A stretch of 64,000 bases of DNA from Azospirillum brasilense. GTDB taxonomy: Bacteria; Pseudomonadota; Alphaproteobacteria; Azospirillales; Azospirillaceae. Positions 33,628 to 43,120 of this stretch are shown in pieces. Under the pieces are notes generated by a model. That model saw only the letters and a list, made by a program, of their open reading frames with translations. It searched no databases and was not told the origin of the DNA. The translations under genes were made by a program, and so were the position numbers. The DNA is taken from the NCBI RefSeq assembly GCF_008365405.1, contig NZ_QOKV01000006.1, positions 62,001 to 126,000 on the forward strand, given 5' to 3'. Numbering within the stretch: the stretch's first letter is position 1; the number at the start of each line of letters is the position of its first letter.

Positions 33628-35640
33628 ATGACCACCGCCCTCCGTGCCCTGATCGGGGAGTGCCGTTCGGCCCTGGCCGCCACGCCCGGCGACTCCGCGG
33701 CTCTGGCCGGGTTGTTCGACGCACTCGACGCGCTGGGCGAGCCCGGTACGCCGGAGGAGGCGGTGGCCCGCTCCTCCTTCGGCGAGGCGCTGCGGCGGCA
33801 GGGGCGGGCGGCCGAGGCCGAGGCGCACCACCGCGCCGCGCTGTCCTGGCTGCCCGATTTCGGCGGCAACCATTTCAATCTGGGCCTGACGCTCCAGGCG
33901 CTGGGTCGCATCGCGGAGGCGGCGGACGCCTATGGGGAGGCCGCGAGGCTGATGCCGCGCTTCGCCCCGGCTCTCTGCAACCAGGGTGTCCTGCTCCGCG
34001 CGCTGGGCCATCGGGGAGCGGCGGAAACGGCGTTGCGCCGGGCCGTTTCGCTCGACCCCACGCTGGTTCCCGGCTGGCTCAACCTCGGCGCGGTGGTCCA
34101 GGAGTTGGGGCAGGCGGAGGCCGCCGCCGGCTGTTACCGCAACGCTTTGGCGCTGCGTCCCGATTTGGCCGAAGCCCACGCGAATCTCGGGCTCGTGGTG
34201 AAGGAGGCCGGACACCTCGCGGACAGCCTGCCGACCTTCGAACGCGCCCTGGCGATCGGCCTGCCCGACGCGGGCGGTGTGCTTGCCCAGCTCGTCCAGC
34301 AGATGCGTCATCTCTGCCGCTGGAACGGACTGGCGGAGCGCTCCGCGCAACTGACTGCCCTGGTGGGCGGCGGCAGGACGCGGCAGGTCCACCCCTGGAT
34401 CTTCCTCGGCGAGGGCGCCGGTCCGGCGGCGGAGTTGGCGTGCGCCCGCCGCTATGCGGGCTGGCGGACGCAGGGCATCGCCGCCCTGCCGGTTCGCCGC
34501 GACACCGGACCGCGCGGCCGCCTGCGCATCGGTTACCTGTCCGCCGACTACCACGAGCACGCCACAGCCGCCCTCATCGCGGAATTGATCGAGCGCCACG
34601 ACCGGTCTCGGGTTGAGGCCGTCGCCTACAGCTATGGACCCGACGACGGCGGTCCGATGCGGCGCCGGCTGATCGCCGGCTTCGACGGATTCGTGGACAT
34701 CTCCGCCTGTTCACACGCCGATGCCGCGGCGCGCATCCGAGCGGACGGCGTGGACATCCTGGTGGATTTGAAGGGCTACACCCAGCACGCCCGGCCGGAG
34801 ATCGCCGCCCATCGGCCCGCCCCCGTGCAGGTGCAGTGGCTCGGTTATCCAGGGACGATGGGAACTGGGTTCATCGATTACGTGATCGGCGATCCGCTGG
34901 TCACGCCGCTCGACCACCAGCCCTTCTACGCGGAGCGAATCGTCCAGCTTCCCGTCTGCTATCAACCCAACGACCGGAGCCGGCCGATCGGCCCGACCCC
35001 GTCTCGCGCGGCCTGCGGCCTGCCGGAGCGGGGCGTGGTCTTCTGCTGCTTCAACGCCGCCTACAAGATCACGCCGTCCCTGTTCGACCTGTGGTGCCGC
35101 CTGCTGCGCGCTGTGCCGGACAGCGTGCTGTGGCTGCTCGACAGTCACCCGGAGGCGAGCGCGAATCTGCGGCGTGAGGCGGCACGCCGCGGTGTGGCGG
35201 GGGATCGGCTGATCTTTGCAGCCCGGCGCGCTCCGGCGGAGCATCTGGCGCGCTATCGTCTGGCCGATCTGTTCCTCGACACCACGCCGGTCGGAGCCCA
35301 CACCACCGCCAGCGACGCGCTGTGGGCGGGCCTGCCGGTGCTGACGGTGACGGGGGACGGGTTCTCGTCCCGCGTCGGGACGAGTCTGCTGCGCGCCGCC
35401 GGCCTGCCCGAACCGGCCATCCGTTCGCTCGCTGATTATGAAGCAACGGCTTTGCGATTGGCCCGCGACCCGGCCGGCCTCGTCCGGCTGAAGGCTCGCC
35501 TCGCCGCGGAGCGGGACCGCATGCCGCTGTTCGACACCGACCGCTTCGCCCGCGCTCTGGAGCGCGCCTACGCGACGATGTGGGAGGTCCAGGCGGCCGG
35601 AATGCCGCCCCGCCCCTTCACCGTTCCGGACGACGGCTAA
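33628..35640 (+). CDS. SPINDLY/OGT-type TPR glycosyltransferase (GT41)
   Basis: This 670-aa protein has five or more TPRs in residues ~30-215 (for example NHFNLGLTLQALGRIAEAA). The bacterial SPINDLY/O-GlcNAc transferase catalytic region follows, with IGYLSADYHEHATA, DILVDLKGYTQHARPEI, VQVQWLGYPGTMG and the UDP-binding TTPVGAHTTASDALWAG. Family members attach sugars to Ser/Thr of proteins, often flagellins or adhesins in bacteria. ATG 33628 is preferred over 33580. The acceptor is unknown; no flagellin gene is nearby. It overlaps the next, convergent gene by 4 bp. Confidence 0.88.
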   Translation: MTTALRALIGECRSALAATPGDSAALAGLFDALDALGEPGTPEEAVARSSFGEALRRQGRAAEAEAHHRAALSWLPDFGGNHFNLGLTLQALGRIAEAADAYGEAARLMPRFAPALCNQGVLLRALGHRGAAETALRRAVSLDPTLVPGWLNLGAVVQELGQAEAAAGCYRNALALRPDLAEAHANLGLVVKEAGHLADSLPTFERALAIGLPDAGGVLAQLVQQMRHLCRWNGLAERSAQLTALVGGGRTRQVHPWIFLGEGAGPAAELACARRYAGWRTQGIAALPVRRDTGPRGRLRIGYLSADYHEHATAALIAELIERHDRSRVEAVAYSYGPDDGGPMRRRLIAGFDGFVDISACSHADAAARIRADGVDILVDLKGYTQHARPEIAAHRPAPVQVQWLGYPGTMGTGFIDYVIGDPLVTPLDHQPFYAERIVQLPVCYQPNDRSRPIGPTPSRAACGLPERGVVFCCFNAAYKITPSLFDLWCRLLRAVPDSVLWLLDSHPEASANLRREAARRGVAGDRLIFAARRAPAEHLARYRLADLFLDTTPVGAHTTASDALWAGLPVLTVTGDGFSSRVGTSLLRAAGLPEPAIRSLADYEATALRLARDPAGLVRLKARLAAERDRMPLFDTDRFARALERAYATMWEVQAAGMPPRPFTVPDDG

Positions 35641-36362
35641 GGGAAGGGGCAACGGTCGGCGGTCACGTCCACGAAGGAGCGGGCGCCGGGCGCGAAGGTG
35701 AAGCGGTACTCGGTGTTGTCGATCACCACCGTCTGGTGAAGGGGAAGAACGCCCTTGGCGACCGTCTCCTTGCCGCCCATGCCGGCGATCTTGATGGTCA
35801 CCGGCTGCGCCGGGTCGAACCAGCTTTCGGCGTTGCCCTGGGCGTTGCGCGACGATTGGCCCTCACCGCTGACCGTCACCGCGCCGTTGTTGAAGCTGGT
35901 GCTGCGGTTGCCCGATTTCAGGAGGGGGGTGGCCAGGGCGAAGCGCTTGGTTTCCGCCGGCTGGCAGTTGCGCACCGCCTGGACCTGGGCGATCACGAAG
36001 GCAAGGCGGTTGGGGTCCATGCCGCCCTTCAGCCGTTCCGATACCAGTCCGGTCAGCCGTGCGAGATCGCCCGAGGGAACCTCGCGCTGGAGACGAGCCT
36101 CCAACTCCGCGGCGCGGGCCTCCGCCGTGCGGGCGGCGTGCTGCATCTGGCTGGCGAGCAGCTCAAGCTCGGCCTTCTGGCGCGACAAGGTGGAGATCTC
36201 CTCCCGCAGCGTGACGTCGCGGCCCTTCAACTGCTCGATGCCCATCTGGTAGGCGAACAGACCGACACCGAGGAGAACGGCGGCGAACAGACCGAACTTC
36301 GCGAACCCCGCCCAGAAGCGGCGTCGATAACGGCGTTCGTAGTCGTAGCGTCCCAAGGCCAT
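35637..36362 (-). CDS. Coiled-coil inner membrane protein, uncharacterised
   Basis: I do not recognise this 241-aa protein by name. It has a basic N-terminus, one membrane segment (FGLFAAVLLGVGLFAYQMG, ~22-40), a coiled coil (~50-100, LREEISTLSRQKAELELLASQ) and a C-terminal beta-rich domain that ends with a Cys. The topology resembles envelope proteins with a periplasmic coiled coil. ATG 36362 gives MALGRYDYERRYRRR. It lies 96 bp downstream of lptD on the same strand, so an envelope role is plausible. Confidence 0.7.
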   Translation of the reverse strand: MALGRYDYERRYRRRFWAGFAKFGLFAAVLLGVGLFAYQMGIEQLKGRDVTLREEISTLSRQKAELELLASQMQHAARTAEARAAELEARLQREVPSGDLARLTGLVSERLKGGMDPNRLAFVIAQVQAVRNCQPAETKRFALATPLLKSGNRSTSFNNGAVTVSGEGQSSRNAQGNAESWFDPAQPVTIKIAGMGGKETVAKGVLPLHQTVVIDNTEYRFTFAPGARSFVDVTADRCPFP

Positions 36363-36458
36363 GTGCAGCAAACCCGAGCGGAAGAAGAGGGTGCTATGGC
36401 TACCCAGATCGGCCGCCCGATGCAACCCCTTGACCTTGGCGGGAGACGCCGCTCCCGA

Positions 36459-38864
36459 TCAGTTGCTGGCCCCGGACGGGCCGAGGAATCCGGCGCTGAT
36501 CCCGGGCGTGCGGAACTCGCCGACATTCTTGAACACGAAGCGGAAGAAGATGGTGTTTCCTTCCTGCTCGCCGTTCTGGATGACGGTGTAGTCGCGCTGG
36601 GCGATGGTTTCGAAGATCAGGCATTCATCCTGATAGCGGAGGATGCCCGCGCTGGAACGCGGTCCCGCATCGGGACGGAAGGCTTGAGAATGGGAAACGC
36701 CGATCGACCAATGTTCTGAAAACTGCGACGACACCGAAACGCCCGCCTGCTCCACCTCGTTCCGCTCGACGACGTAGGGATTCTCGGTCTGGTCGACATA
36801 GGTGTAGGTGCCGGAAATGCGCAGCAGCGGCACGCCGGCCGACGCGTTGACCGAATGGCGGCGCGGCTTCAGCGTGTCGTGGTCGATGCGGAAGCCGTAA
36901 TTCACGTCCAGCCAATCCGCCGGTCGCAGATCGAGACGACCGACGTAATCCGACGTCTTCTTGTCGAGCCCCGATCCGCCACGGAAGTTGTCCGTGTCGT
37001 CAGCGCGGAAGCTCTGACCGACGAACAGGCTGGCCGAACCGGTCTTGTAGCCCTGGAACGTCGTGCGCAGGCCATAGGTGGCGCGCGGTCCCCCGTCCAA
37101 CCGGTCGATGCCGGTGAAGCGGTTGGGCATCAGCAGGTTGACCTCGTCGAACTCGACGTCGAGGCTGTCCTCGTTCGGGAAGGCCGGATCGTTGTCCACC
37201 CGCGGCGACACGCTGATCTGACCGATCGGCTCGATGGTCTGGAAACTGCTCTCCCCGTAGCGGACGAAGGGATAGCGGACGGTGGCCGTGGCCTGCGGGA
37301 AGAAGCGCAGGCGCTGGACGCTGTCGTTGCCGGTTCCGGCCGGATCGTTCGGATCGAACCGCTGGGCGGTGTAGCCGGCCAGCAGGACGCTGCCCTCGAT
37401 CGTGGTGACGAAACCGAGGTTGGAGTAGATGTCCCGCTGCCAGCCGGGCTGCACGGCCAACCGCTGGGTGTCGGGACCACCGCTGCCCGGACGGGCGACG
37501 GCCAGCAGACTGCTGTCCAGAGACCACCGCCCGCCCAACAGGCTTCCCGGTTCGCCCAGAGCGTTGTAGCGCGCCTCAGGCAGCACGTAGGGCTCCTGCA
37601 CCGTGTTGCCCCAGCGCAGATCCTGGAAGCTGTAGGCGTTGACGGCCGCATAGTTGCGGCCGTTGAAACCTTCGACGAAGGCGCGGCTGGTCAGCACTTC
37701 GTCGCGGATGTTGAAGTAGCGGCGCAGATACAGCTCGTCGCTGGCCCGTTTCAGATTGAAGCCCCAGCGCCAGGTCTCGTCGATGTCGAACAGGCCGCTG
37801 GCGAAGGCGTGGCCGCGCCAGCGCCGGTCGTCGGCGCCCTTCAGCGTGCCGTTGGGGATTTCGCCCTGAGTCCCCGACACGTCGAGTTGCAGCCGCCCAT
37901 TCTCGAAGCGCTTGCGGTACTGGCCGCCCAGGAACAGGCCCTGGTTCGAGTAGCCGCCGACGTCGAAGGTGGCGTCCTGATCCGGCGCAATGTCCCAATA
38001 ATAATGAGAGATGACGCCGAAACCGAGATCGGAATTGTTCCGGAAGCTGGGCGTCAGGAACCCCGAGCGCCGGTCAACCGTGGGGTCGGGATGGGACAGG
38101 TAGGGTGTGTAGAAGAACGGGACGCCGAACATCTCCATGACGGCGTCGCGGTAGCGGACCTCGTGATCCTCGTTGTCCTGCACCACGCGGGCGGCGCGGA
38201 TCTGCCAGACCGGCGCGCGCTCCGGATCGGTCTTGCAAAGTTCGCAAGGGCTGTAGACGGCGCGATTCAGGCGGATCAGCCGCCCGCCGCGGCGCTCGCC
38301 CTCGGTGCCGGCCATGCGGCTGTTATCGGTCATCAGCACGCGGACATTCTCGACGAACGCGTCACGCATGTCGTCGGTCAGTTCCGCATAGTTGGAAAAC
38401 AGGATGTCGCCCGACGGTTCGACCAGGCGGACGTTGCCGGAGGCGATGACCACCTTGGTCTTCTGGTTGTAGGTGATCGTGTCGGCATGGACGGTCCGCG
38501 GCCCCTGCGACAGTTCCACGTTCCCCGATGCCGTCACGAGGCTGTTCGCCTCGTCGAAGGAAACCGTGTCCGCTCCCAGAAGGACCGGCGGGTCCTGCGG
38601 CTTTCCGTTGGACGGTCCCGGCGTTGGAGCGACGACTTCGAGCCGTCCGCCCTGGTCCGCACCGGCGGGCGGCGCGGCATCGGCCTGCGGCGCCGGAGCG
38701 GGAGGCTGCTGCGCGTCGGCCAGATCGGCGAAGACAACGCCACAGGCGGCCATCAGGGCGACGATACCGGATCGCAGGACCAGCGACCGGCGGTCCAACG
38801 GGCGATGCGTCTTCGGGTTGGTGGCGCGGGCGCGCCGGGCATGTCGGGACGGGAGCTGGGACAT
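36459..38864 (-). CDS. lptD: LPS assembly outer-membrane protein LptD
   Basis: This 801-aa beta-barrel inserts LPS into the outer leaflet. An export signal lies at ~30-52 after a basic stretch, then a Pro/Ala linker, an OstA-type N-domain (PPVLLGADTVSFDEANS...VTASGNVELSQG) and the large barrel with the family motif FFYTPYLSHPDPTVDRRSGFLTPSF. A CxxC (CELCK) and a late Cys (DECLIF) fit the disulfide pattern of the family. ATG 38864 gives MSQLPSRHARRAR. In many relatives surA-pdxA-rsmA follow lptD; here they do not. Confidence 0.95.
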   Translation of the reverse strand: MSQLPSRHARRARATNPKTHRPLDRRSLVLRSGIVALMAACGVVFADLADAQQPPAPAPQADAAPPAGADQGGRLEVVAPTPGPSNGKPQDPPVLLGADTVSFDEANSLVTASGNVELSQGPRTVHADTITYNQKTKVVIASGNVRLVEPSGDILFSNYAELTDDMRDAFVENVRVLMTDNSRMAGTEGERRGGRLIRLNRAVYSPCELCKTDPERAPVWQIRAARVVQDNEDHEVRYRDAVMEMFGVPFFYTPYLSHPDPTVDRRSGFLTPSFRNNSDLGFGVISHYYWDIAPDQDATFDVGGYSNQGLFLGGQYRKRFENGRLQLDVSGTQGEIPNGTLKGADDRRWRGHAFASGLFDIDETWRWGFNLKRASDELYLRRYFNIRDEVLTSRAFVEGFNGRNYAAVNAYSFQDLRWGNTVQEPYVLPEARYNALGEPGSLLGGRWSLDSSLLAVARPGSGGPDTQRLAVQPGWQRDIYSNLGFVTTIEGSVLLAGYTAQRFDPNDPAGTGNDSVQRLRFFPQATATVRYPFVRYGESSFQTIEPIGQISVSPRVDNDPAFPNEDSLDVEFDEVNLLMPNRFTGIDRLDGGPRATYGLRTTFQGYKTGSASLFVGQSFRADDTDNFRGGSGLDKKTSDYVGRLDLRPADWLDVNYGFRIDHDTLKPRRHSVNASAGVPLLRISGTYTYVDQTENPYVVERNEVEQAGVSVSSQFSEHWSIGVSHSQAFRPDAGPRSSAGILRYQDECLIFETIAQRDYTVIQNGEQEGNTIFFRFVFKNVGEFRTPGISAGFLGPSGASN

Positions 38865-38958
38865 GCGGAACGTTTGAGGTAACCAACCGGCCAAGTCAAC
38901 GGTTTCGCGGCGCGTCTCGCGAATTGTCCAACCGCTGTTGCCGTAAGGCGGAGTCATG

Positions 38959-38998
38959 AAAAAGGGGACCGGCCGCGACAGGCGGACGTCCCCTTTTT
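38959..38998 (-). terminator. Strong terminator between the Lrp-domain gene and lptD
   Basis: AAAAAGGGGAC (38959-38969) pairs perfectly with GTCCCCTTTTT (38988-38998). Read on the minus strand, the stem ends in five Ts. It lies 50 bp past the stop of the small Lrp-domain gene and separates it from lptD. It is symmetric, so it would also work on the plus strand. Confidence 0.85.
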
Positions 38999-39047
38999 CG
39001 TGCCCGGCCCGCCCCTTTTCAGGGCGGTTTCCGCATCCGTCGAACCT

Positions 39048-39290
39048 CTAGGCGAAGGCCTTGAAGGCGATGAGGGTGAAGGTATCGCGCACCCCGGTCA
39101 GGGTCTGGATGTTTTCGGTCACGAATCGGCCGATGTCCAGATCCTGAGGCAGATAGCATTTCATCAGCAGATCGTACTGGCCGGAGGTGGAATGCACCTC
39201 CGACACCTGTTCGATGTCCTGAACGGCCTGATCGGCCACCTGATAGGCTTTTCCCAGCTCGCACTTGACCATGACGAAGATGGTCTGCAT
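39048..39290 (-). CDS. Stand-alone Lrp/AsnC ligand-binding (RAM) domain protein
   Basis: The 80-aa product consists only of the alpha/beta ligand-sensing domain of Lrp/AsnC regulators (VMVKCELGKAYQVADQAVQDI, then EVHSTSGQYDLLMKCYL). There is no DNA-binding helix-turn-helix. Such stand-alone RAM proteins form oligomers that bind amino acids, and may modulate full-length Lrp relatives. It starts 5 bp after the DEAD-box helicase stop, so the two share a transcript that ends at the terminator at 38959-38998. Confidence 0.85.
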   Translation of the reverse strand: MQTIFVMVKCELGKAYQVADQAVQDIEQVSEVHSTSGQYDLLMKCYLPQDLDIGRFVTENIQTLTGVRDTFTLIAFKAFA

Positions 39291-39295
39291 GGCGC

Positions 39296-40861
39296 TCAGC
39301 CCTCCTGCGAGGATTGCTCGGCGGGTTCGATCGGGGCCGGGCGCCGCGCGGAGCGGAGCATGAAGGCCGGCATATGGTCGCCGAAGCCGATCACCGGTGT
39401 GTCGTCCTCGTCCTCGTCGCGGCGACGACGACGGTCGCGGTCGCGGTCACGATCCCGGCGGGGCTCCTGCCGGCGGCTCTCGGCGGCGGCCAACGATTCG
39501 CGCGGCTGGCGTTCCTCACGGGGCTGCCGGTCGTCGCGCACCGGGCGCTCGTCACGGCTCGGCCGCTCCTCGCGCGGTTGACGCTCCTCGCGGGCCTGAC
39601 GTTCCTCGCGGGGCGCCCGATCCTCGCGTTCGGGGCGCTCGGCACGCTCACGCGGCGCGCGGTCGCCGCGCTCCTTGTCCTTGGCACGACCCCGGCTGCG
39701 GCCACGGCGCGCCTCGTCCTCGCTGAGGAACTCGGCCGACTCGAGGCCGTCAATGGCGATCAACGGAATCTCCCGCTTGATGAGACGGCCAATGGCCGAA
39801 ACCTGCTTGCCGTCCAGCGGGCTGGCCAGCGTGAAGGCGCGGCCCATGCGGCCCGCCCGGCCGGTGCGTCCGATGCGGTGGACATAGTCTTCCGCGCTGA
39901 TCGGTACATCGAAATTGAAGACGTGGCTGAGTCCCTGCACGTCCAGGCCGCGCGCCGCCACGTCGGAACAGACGAGCAGCGTGATCTCGCCCTTCTTGAA
40001 GGCTTCCAGCGTCTCCGTCCGCTTGGACTGCACCATGTCTCCGTGCAGCGCGCCGGCGTTGAAGCCGTGGCTCTCCAGAGACTTCTGCAGGATGGCGACG
40101 TCGCGCTTGCGATTGCAGAAGATGAAGGCGTTCTTGACGTCCTCGGTGCGCAGCAGGTGGCGCAGCGCCTTGCGCTTGTCGTCCTCGTGCACCAGGACCA
40201 TGGCCTGGGTCACTGTCTCCGACGGCGAGGCCGGCGGGGCGACGGTCACTTCCTTCGGGTTCGACAGGAAGGCGTCGGCCAGACGGCGGATCTCCGGCGG
40301 CATGGTGGCCGAGAAGAACAGCGTCTGACGCTGCTTGGGCAGCTTGCTGACGATCCGTTCGATGTCCGGGATGAAGCCCATGTCGAGCATCCGGTCCGCC
40401 TCGTCGATGACGAAGACCTTGATGTCGTTGAGCATGATGTTGCCGCGCTCGAACAGGTCGATCAGACGGCCCGGCGTCGCGATCAGCACGTCCACCCCGC
40501 GATCCAGCCGCTTCACCTGCTCGGTGAAGGTTTCGCCGCCGATCAGGAGCGCCATGCTGAGCTTGTGGTGCTTGCCGTAGGTCTCGAAGCTTTCGGCGAC
40601 CTGCGCCGCCAGCTCCCGAGTCGGCTCCAGGATGAGCGAACGGGGCATGCGCGCCCGTGCCCGGCCCGACGCCAGAATGCTGATCATCGGCAAGGTGAAG
40701 CTGGCCGTCTTCCCGGTGCCGGTTTGCGCGCAGCCGAGCACGTCGCGGCCTTGCAGGACCCAGGGAATGGCCTGTTCCTGAATTGGCGTCGGCTGGGTGT
40801 AACCCTTGTCCTCGATTGCCCGCAGGACGTCAGGTCCAAGCCCAAGTTCCGAAAAGAGCAT
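39296..40861 (-). CDS. DEAD-box ATP-dependent RNA helicase
   Basis: This 521-aa helicase of the RhlE/CsdA type unwinds RNA duplexes in ribosome assembly or RNA decay. The visible motifs are Q-motif YTQPTPIQEQAIP, Walker A AQTGTGKT, VIDEADRMLD, SAT in FFSATMPP, and HRIGRTGRAG. The last ~120 residues form a highly charged tail of repeated RxxREERQPRE-like units, probably for RNA binding. ATG 40861 (MLFSELGLG) is the family-like start. A good promoter (40927-40954) gives a ~60-nt leader. Confidence 0.93.
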   Translation of the reverse strand: MLFSELGLGPDVLRAIEDKGYTQPTPIQEQAIPWVLQGRDVLGCAQTGTGKTASFTLPMISILASGRARARMPRSLILEPTRELAAQVAESFETYGKHHKLSMALLIGGETFTEQVKRLDRGVDVLIATPGRLIDLFERGNIMLNDIKVFVIDEADRMLDMGFIPDIERIVSKLPKQRQTLFFSATMPPEIRRLADAFLSNPKEVTVAPPASPSETVTQAMVLVHEDDKRKALRHLLRTEDVKNAFIFCNRKRDVAILQKSLESHGFNAGALHGDMVQSKRTETLEAFKKGEITLLVCSDVAARGLDVQGLSHVFNFDVPISAEDYVHRIGRTGRAGRMGRAFTLASPLDGKQVSAIGRLIKREIPLIAIDGLESAEFLSEDEARRGRSRGRAKDKERGDRAPRERAERPEREDRAPREERQAREERQPREERPSRDERPVRDDRQPREERQPRESLAAAESRRQEPRRDRDRDRDRRRRRDEDEDDTPVIGFGDHMPAFMLRSARRPAPIEPAEQSSQEG

Positions 40862-40926
40862 CCAACCTGTTTCTGTCTGGAGTGCGAAAATCGTGCCGAT
40901 ACGGCCCGACGAGTAGATGGTGCGGC

Positions 40927-40954
40927 AGAATATGAAGTCAAAGGGCGCTGTCAA
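40927..40954 (-). promoter_or_regulatory. Promoter of the DEAD-box helicase gene
   Basis: On the minus strand a perfect -35 TTGACA (plus 40949-40954), a 16-bp spacer and a -10 TATTCT (plus 40927-40932) are present. The predicted transcription start near 40920 leaves a leader of about 60 nt before ATG 40861. Confidence 0.6.
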
Positions 40955-41117
40955 TAGACCTTGTGATGAAATCGCGCATCGCGCGGCTTCGGATGGACCG
41001 CTTGGCGTGCCGCGTCCGCTCGAGTAGGCTGCGAAAAAGCCGGCAAAACCGCGAAAATCCGCGGCTTGGGACGGTTGAAGGGCAGATTTCAGCCTTGTTC
41101 TCCGCCCGGACCGGACA

Positions 41118-41681
41118 ATGAAAAAAGGCAGCCCTCCGATGCTTCTTTCCTCTCAACGCTCCGTCCTGGTGGTGGTCGATATCCAGGAAAAGCTGATGCC
41201 GGCCATCGCCGAGTCCGCGCGGGTCGAGCGCAACGCCGCCATCCTTCTGAAGGCTGCCGCCCTGCTCGGCGTGCCCGCTTTCGCCACAGAACAGTACCCC
41301 AAGGGCCTCGGCCCGACCGCCGCCTCTCTGCGCGCCCTGCTGCCGCCGGACGGGGTGGTGGAGAAGATCAGCTTCTCCGCCGCGCGGGAGCCCGCCTTCC
41401 TGGAGCGGCTGGAGCGGATTGGCCGCCGACAGGTCGTGCTGGCCGGGTCGGAGGCCCATGTGTGCGTGATGCAGACGGCGCTGTCGCTGGTCGGGCTGGG
41501 GTTCGAGGTGGTGCTGGTGGCCGACGCCGTGTCGTCGCGCACGCCCGCCAACGCGGAGCTTGGCATCGCCCGCATGCGCGCGGCCGGGGCGACCATCGTC
41601 AGCACGGAAATGGTTCTGTTCGAGTGGATGGAGCGGTCGGACATCCCCGCCTTCAAGGCGGTGCTGGACCTGATCCGCTGA
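41118..41681 (+). CDS. Isochorismatase-family cysteine hydrolase
   Basis: This 187-aa member of the isochorismatase/nicotinamidase-like fold shows the triad: Asp in VVVDIQEKLM, Lys in GVVEKISFS and Cys in GSEAHVCVMQTAL. The size and motifs resemble the YcaC-type subgroup of unknown substrate. ATG 41118 and ATG 41139 are both possible starts. It is followed 37 bp later by an alpha/beta hydrolase in the same direction. Confidence 0.88.
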   Translation: MKKGSPPMLLSSQRSVLVVVDIQEKLMPAIAESARVERNAAILLKAAALLGVPAFATEQYPKGLGPTAASLRALLPPDGVVEKISFSAAREPAFLERLERIGRRQVVLAGSEAHVCVMQTALSLVGLGFEVVLVADAVSSRTPANAELGIARMRAAGATIVSTEMVLFEWMERSDIPAFKAVLDLIR

Positions 41682-41718
41682 CCGGGTCACGAAGGCCCAC
41701 AACGAGGAAGGAAGAGGG

Positions 41719-42423
41719 ATGAGCGACCGGATTCCCCTGATCCTGCTGCCTGGCATGCCGCTGGACGCCGCGCTGTGGGAACACCAGACCAACCATCTCG
41801 CCGAAGTGGCCGAGCCGACCGTCGGCGACCTGACCGGTCACGACTCGGTGGCTGCCCTCGCCGCCGCGGTGCTGGCGCAGGCGCCGGCACGATTCGCGCT
41901 TACCGGTCTGTCGATGGGCGGTTACGTCGCCTTCGAGATTATGCGGCAGGCGCCGGAGCGGGTGGCGAAGCTCGCCCTGCTCGACACCAGCGCCCGTCCC
42001 GACACGCCCGAGCAGACCGCCACGCGCCAGGACGCCGTTCGTCTGGTGGCGCAGGGGCGGCTGCGTCAGGTGGTGGCCGCCGGCATGCCACGTCTCGTCC
42101 ATCCCGACCGCGCCGCGGACATCACCCTGGTCGAATCGGTGCAGGCCCAGGCCCAGCGGGTCGGGGCGGACGGCTATGCGCGCCAGCAGACCGCCATCAT
42201 GAACCGCCCGGACAGCCGGCCCGGCCTGGGCGCCATCGCCTGCCCGACGCTGGTGCTGTGCGGGCGGCAGGACGCCATCACGCCCCCCGCGCTGCACGAG
42301 GAGATGGCCGAGGGCATCCCCGGCGCCCGCCTCGCCCTGATCGAGGACTGCGGCCACCTGTCGGCCATGGAGCAGCCGCAAGCGGTCACCGCCTTGCTGA
42401 GGCAGTGGCTTCTCTACGCCTGA
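41719..42423 (+). CDS. Alpha/beta hydrolase
   Basis: This 234-aa alpha/beta-hydrolase-fold enzyme has the nucleophile elbow GLSMGG, the acid in CGRQDAITPP and the His in EDCGHLSAMEQP. It has no signal peptide, so it is cytosolic. The ribosome site AGGAAGG-AGAGGG precedes ATG 41719. The substrate is unknown; pairing with the isochorismatase-type hydrolase suggests a small catabolic or detoxification unit, by inference. Confidence 0.88.
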   Translation: MSDRIPLILLPGMPLDAALWEHQTNHLAEVAEPTVGDLTGHDSVAALAAAVLAQAPARFALTGLSMGGYVAFEIMRQAPERVAKLALLDTSARPDTPEQTATRQDAVRLVAQGRLRQVVAAGMPRLVHPDRAADITLVESVQAQAQRVGADGYARQQTAIMNRPDSRPGLGAIACPTLVLCGRQDAITPPALHEEMAEGIPGARLALIEDCGHLSAMEQPQAVTALLRQWLLYA

Positions 42424-42438
42424 GCGCCGTCTCCCGCC

Positions 42439-42996
42439 TCAGCAGTCAGGACCCCCGCCGCAGCCGTCCAGGTCGGCGCGGCGGGCCGGAAAAAGCGCGA
42501 AGGTCATGTCGCTGATGAGCGACCGGAAATCCGGGTCGTTCGGTCCCTGCGGACGGTCGAGCCAGCCGGTGGCCGAGGACAGCGGCCCGCCCCCGCGGCA
42601 GAAGGCCCCCTGCACCACGATGGGACCGCCGGGCGGGCTGGTGCGCAGGGGCTGGCCGCTGCACAGGTATGAGTTCAGAGTCGTCTCGGCGGGGTTGAAG
42701 GCCAGCACGACGCGGTAGTCGGGCCGCGCCGTCTGGTTCGGCGTGGTTGTGAAGTTGGTGCGCACGCCGGAAATGCGGTTCTGCATGTTGGCGGTCACCA
42801 GCGGCCCGAAGGTCTGCGGGTCCATGCCGAAGGGATTGCCGAGGATCACCACGCGCAGGTCGCGATTGGAAGCCGCGTAGGACACCTCGCTCAGCGTGTA
42901 GGCGGGAACGGGCAGATCGGCCACCACGCGTTCGTTGGTGCAGGCCGCCGCCATCGCGCAAAGGGCGAGAAGGCTGGCACGGGACAGGAAGGTCAT
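42439..42996 (-). CDS. Uncharacterised lipoprotein
   Basis: This 185-aa protein has a lipoprotein signal peptide ending in AAAC (start MTFLSRASLLALC). The mature part holds conserved-looking SEVSYAASNRDLRVVILGNPFG and a C-terminal CGGGPDC tail with two Cys close together. I do not recognise the family. ATG 42996 follows AGGCGAG, while the upstream ATG 43023 has no ribosome site. It converges with the alpha/beta hydrolase gene (15-bp gap). Confidence 0.7.
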   Translation of the reverse strand: MTFLSRASLLALCAMAAACTNERVVADLPVPAYTLSEVSYAASNRDLRVVILGNPFGMDPQTFGPLVTANMQNRISGVRTNFTTTPNQTARPDYRVVLAFNPAETTLNSYLCSGQPLRTSPPGGPIVVQGAFCRGGGPLSSATGWLDRPQGPNDPDFRSLISDMTFALFPARRADLDGCGGGPDC

Positions 42997-43120
42997 GGCT
43001 CGCCTGGGCTGCTGGGTGGACATGGGCGATCAATCATGGGACGCCGCCCCGGCACCGACAAGCCTACGCCTCCGGAAGAGCCGCCGCTCAGCCGGCCGCG
43101 CATCCTGGCAGCGTTCGAAA

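Noticed and set aside
39391..39700. Short repeated units that look CRISPR-like
   Set aside because: They lie inside the helicase C-terminal tail and encode Arg/Glu-rich repeats. No regular spacers are present.
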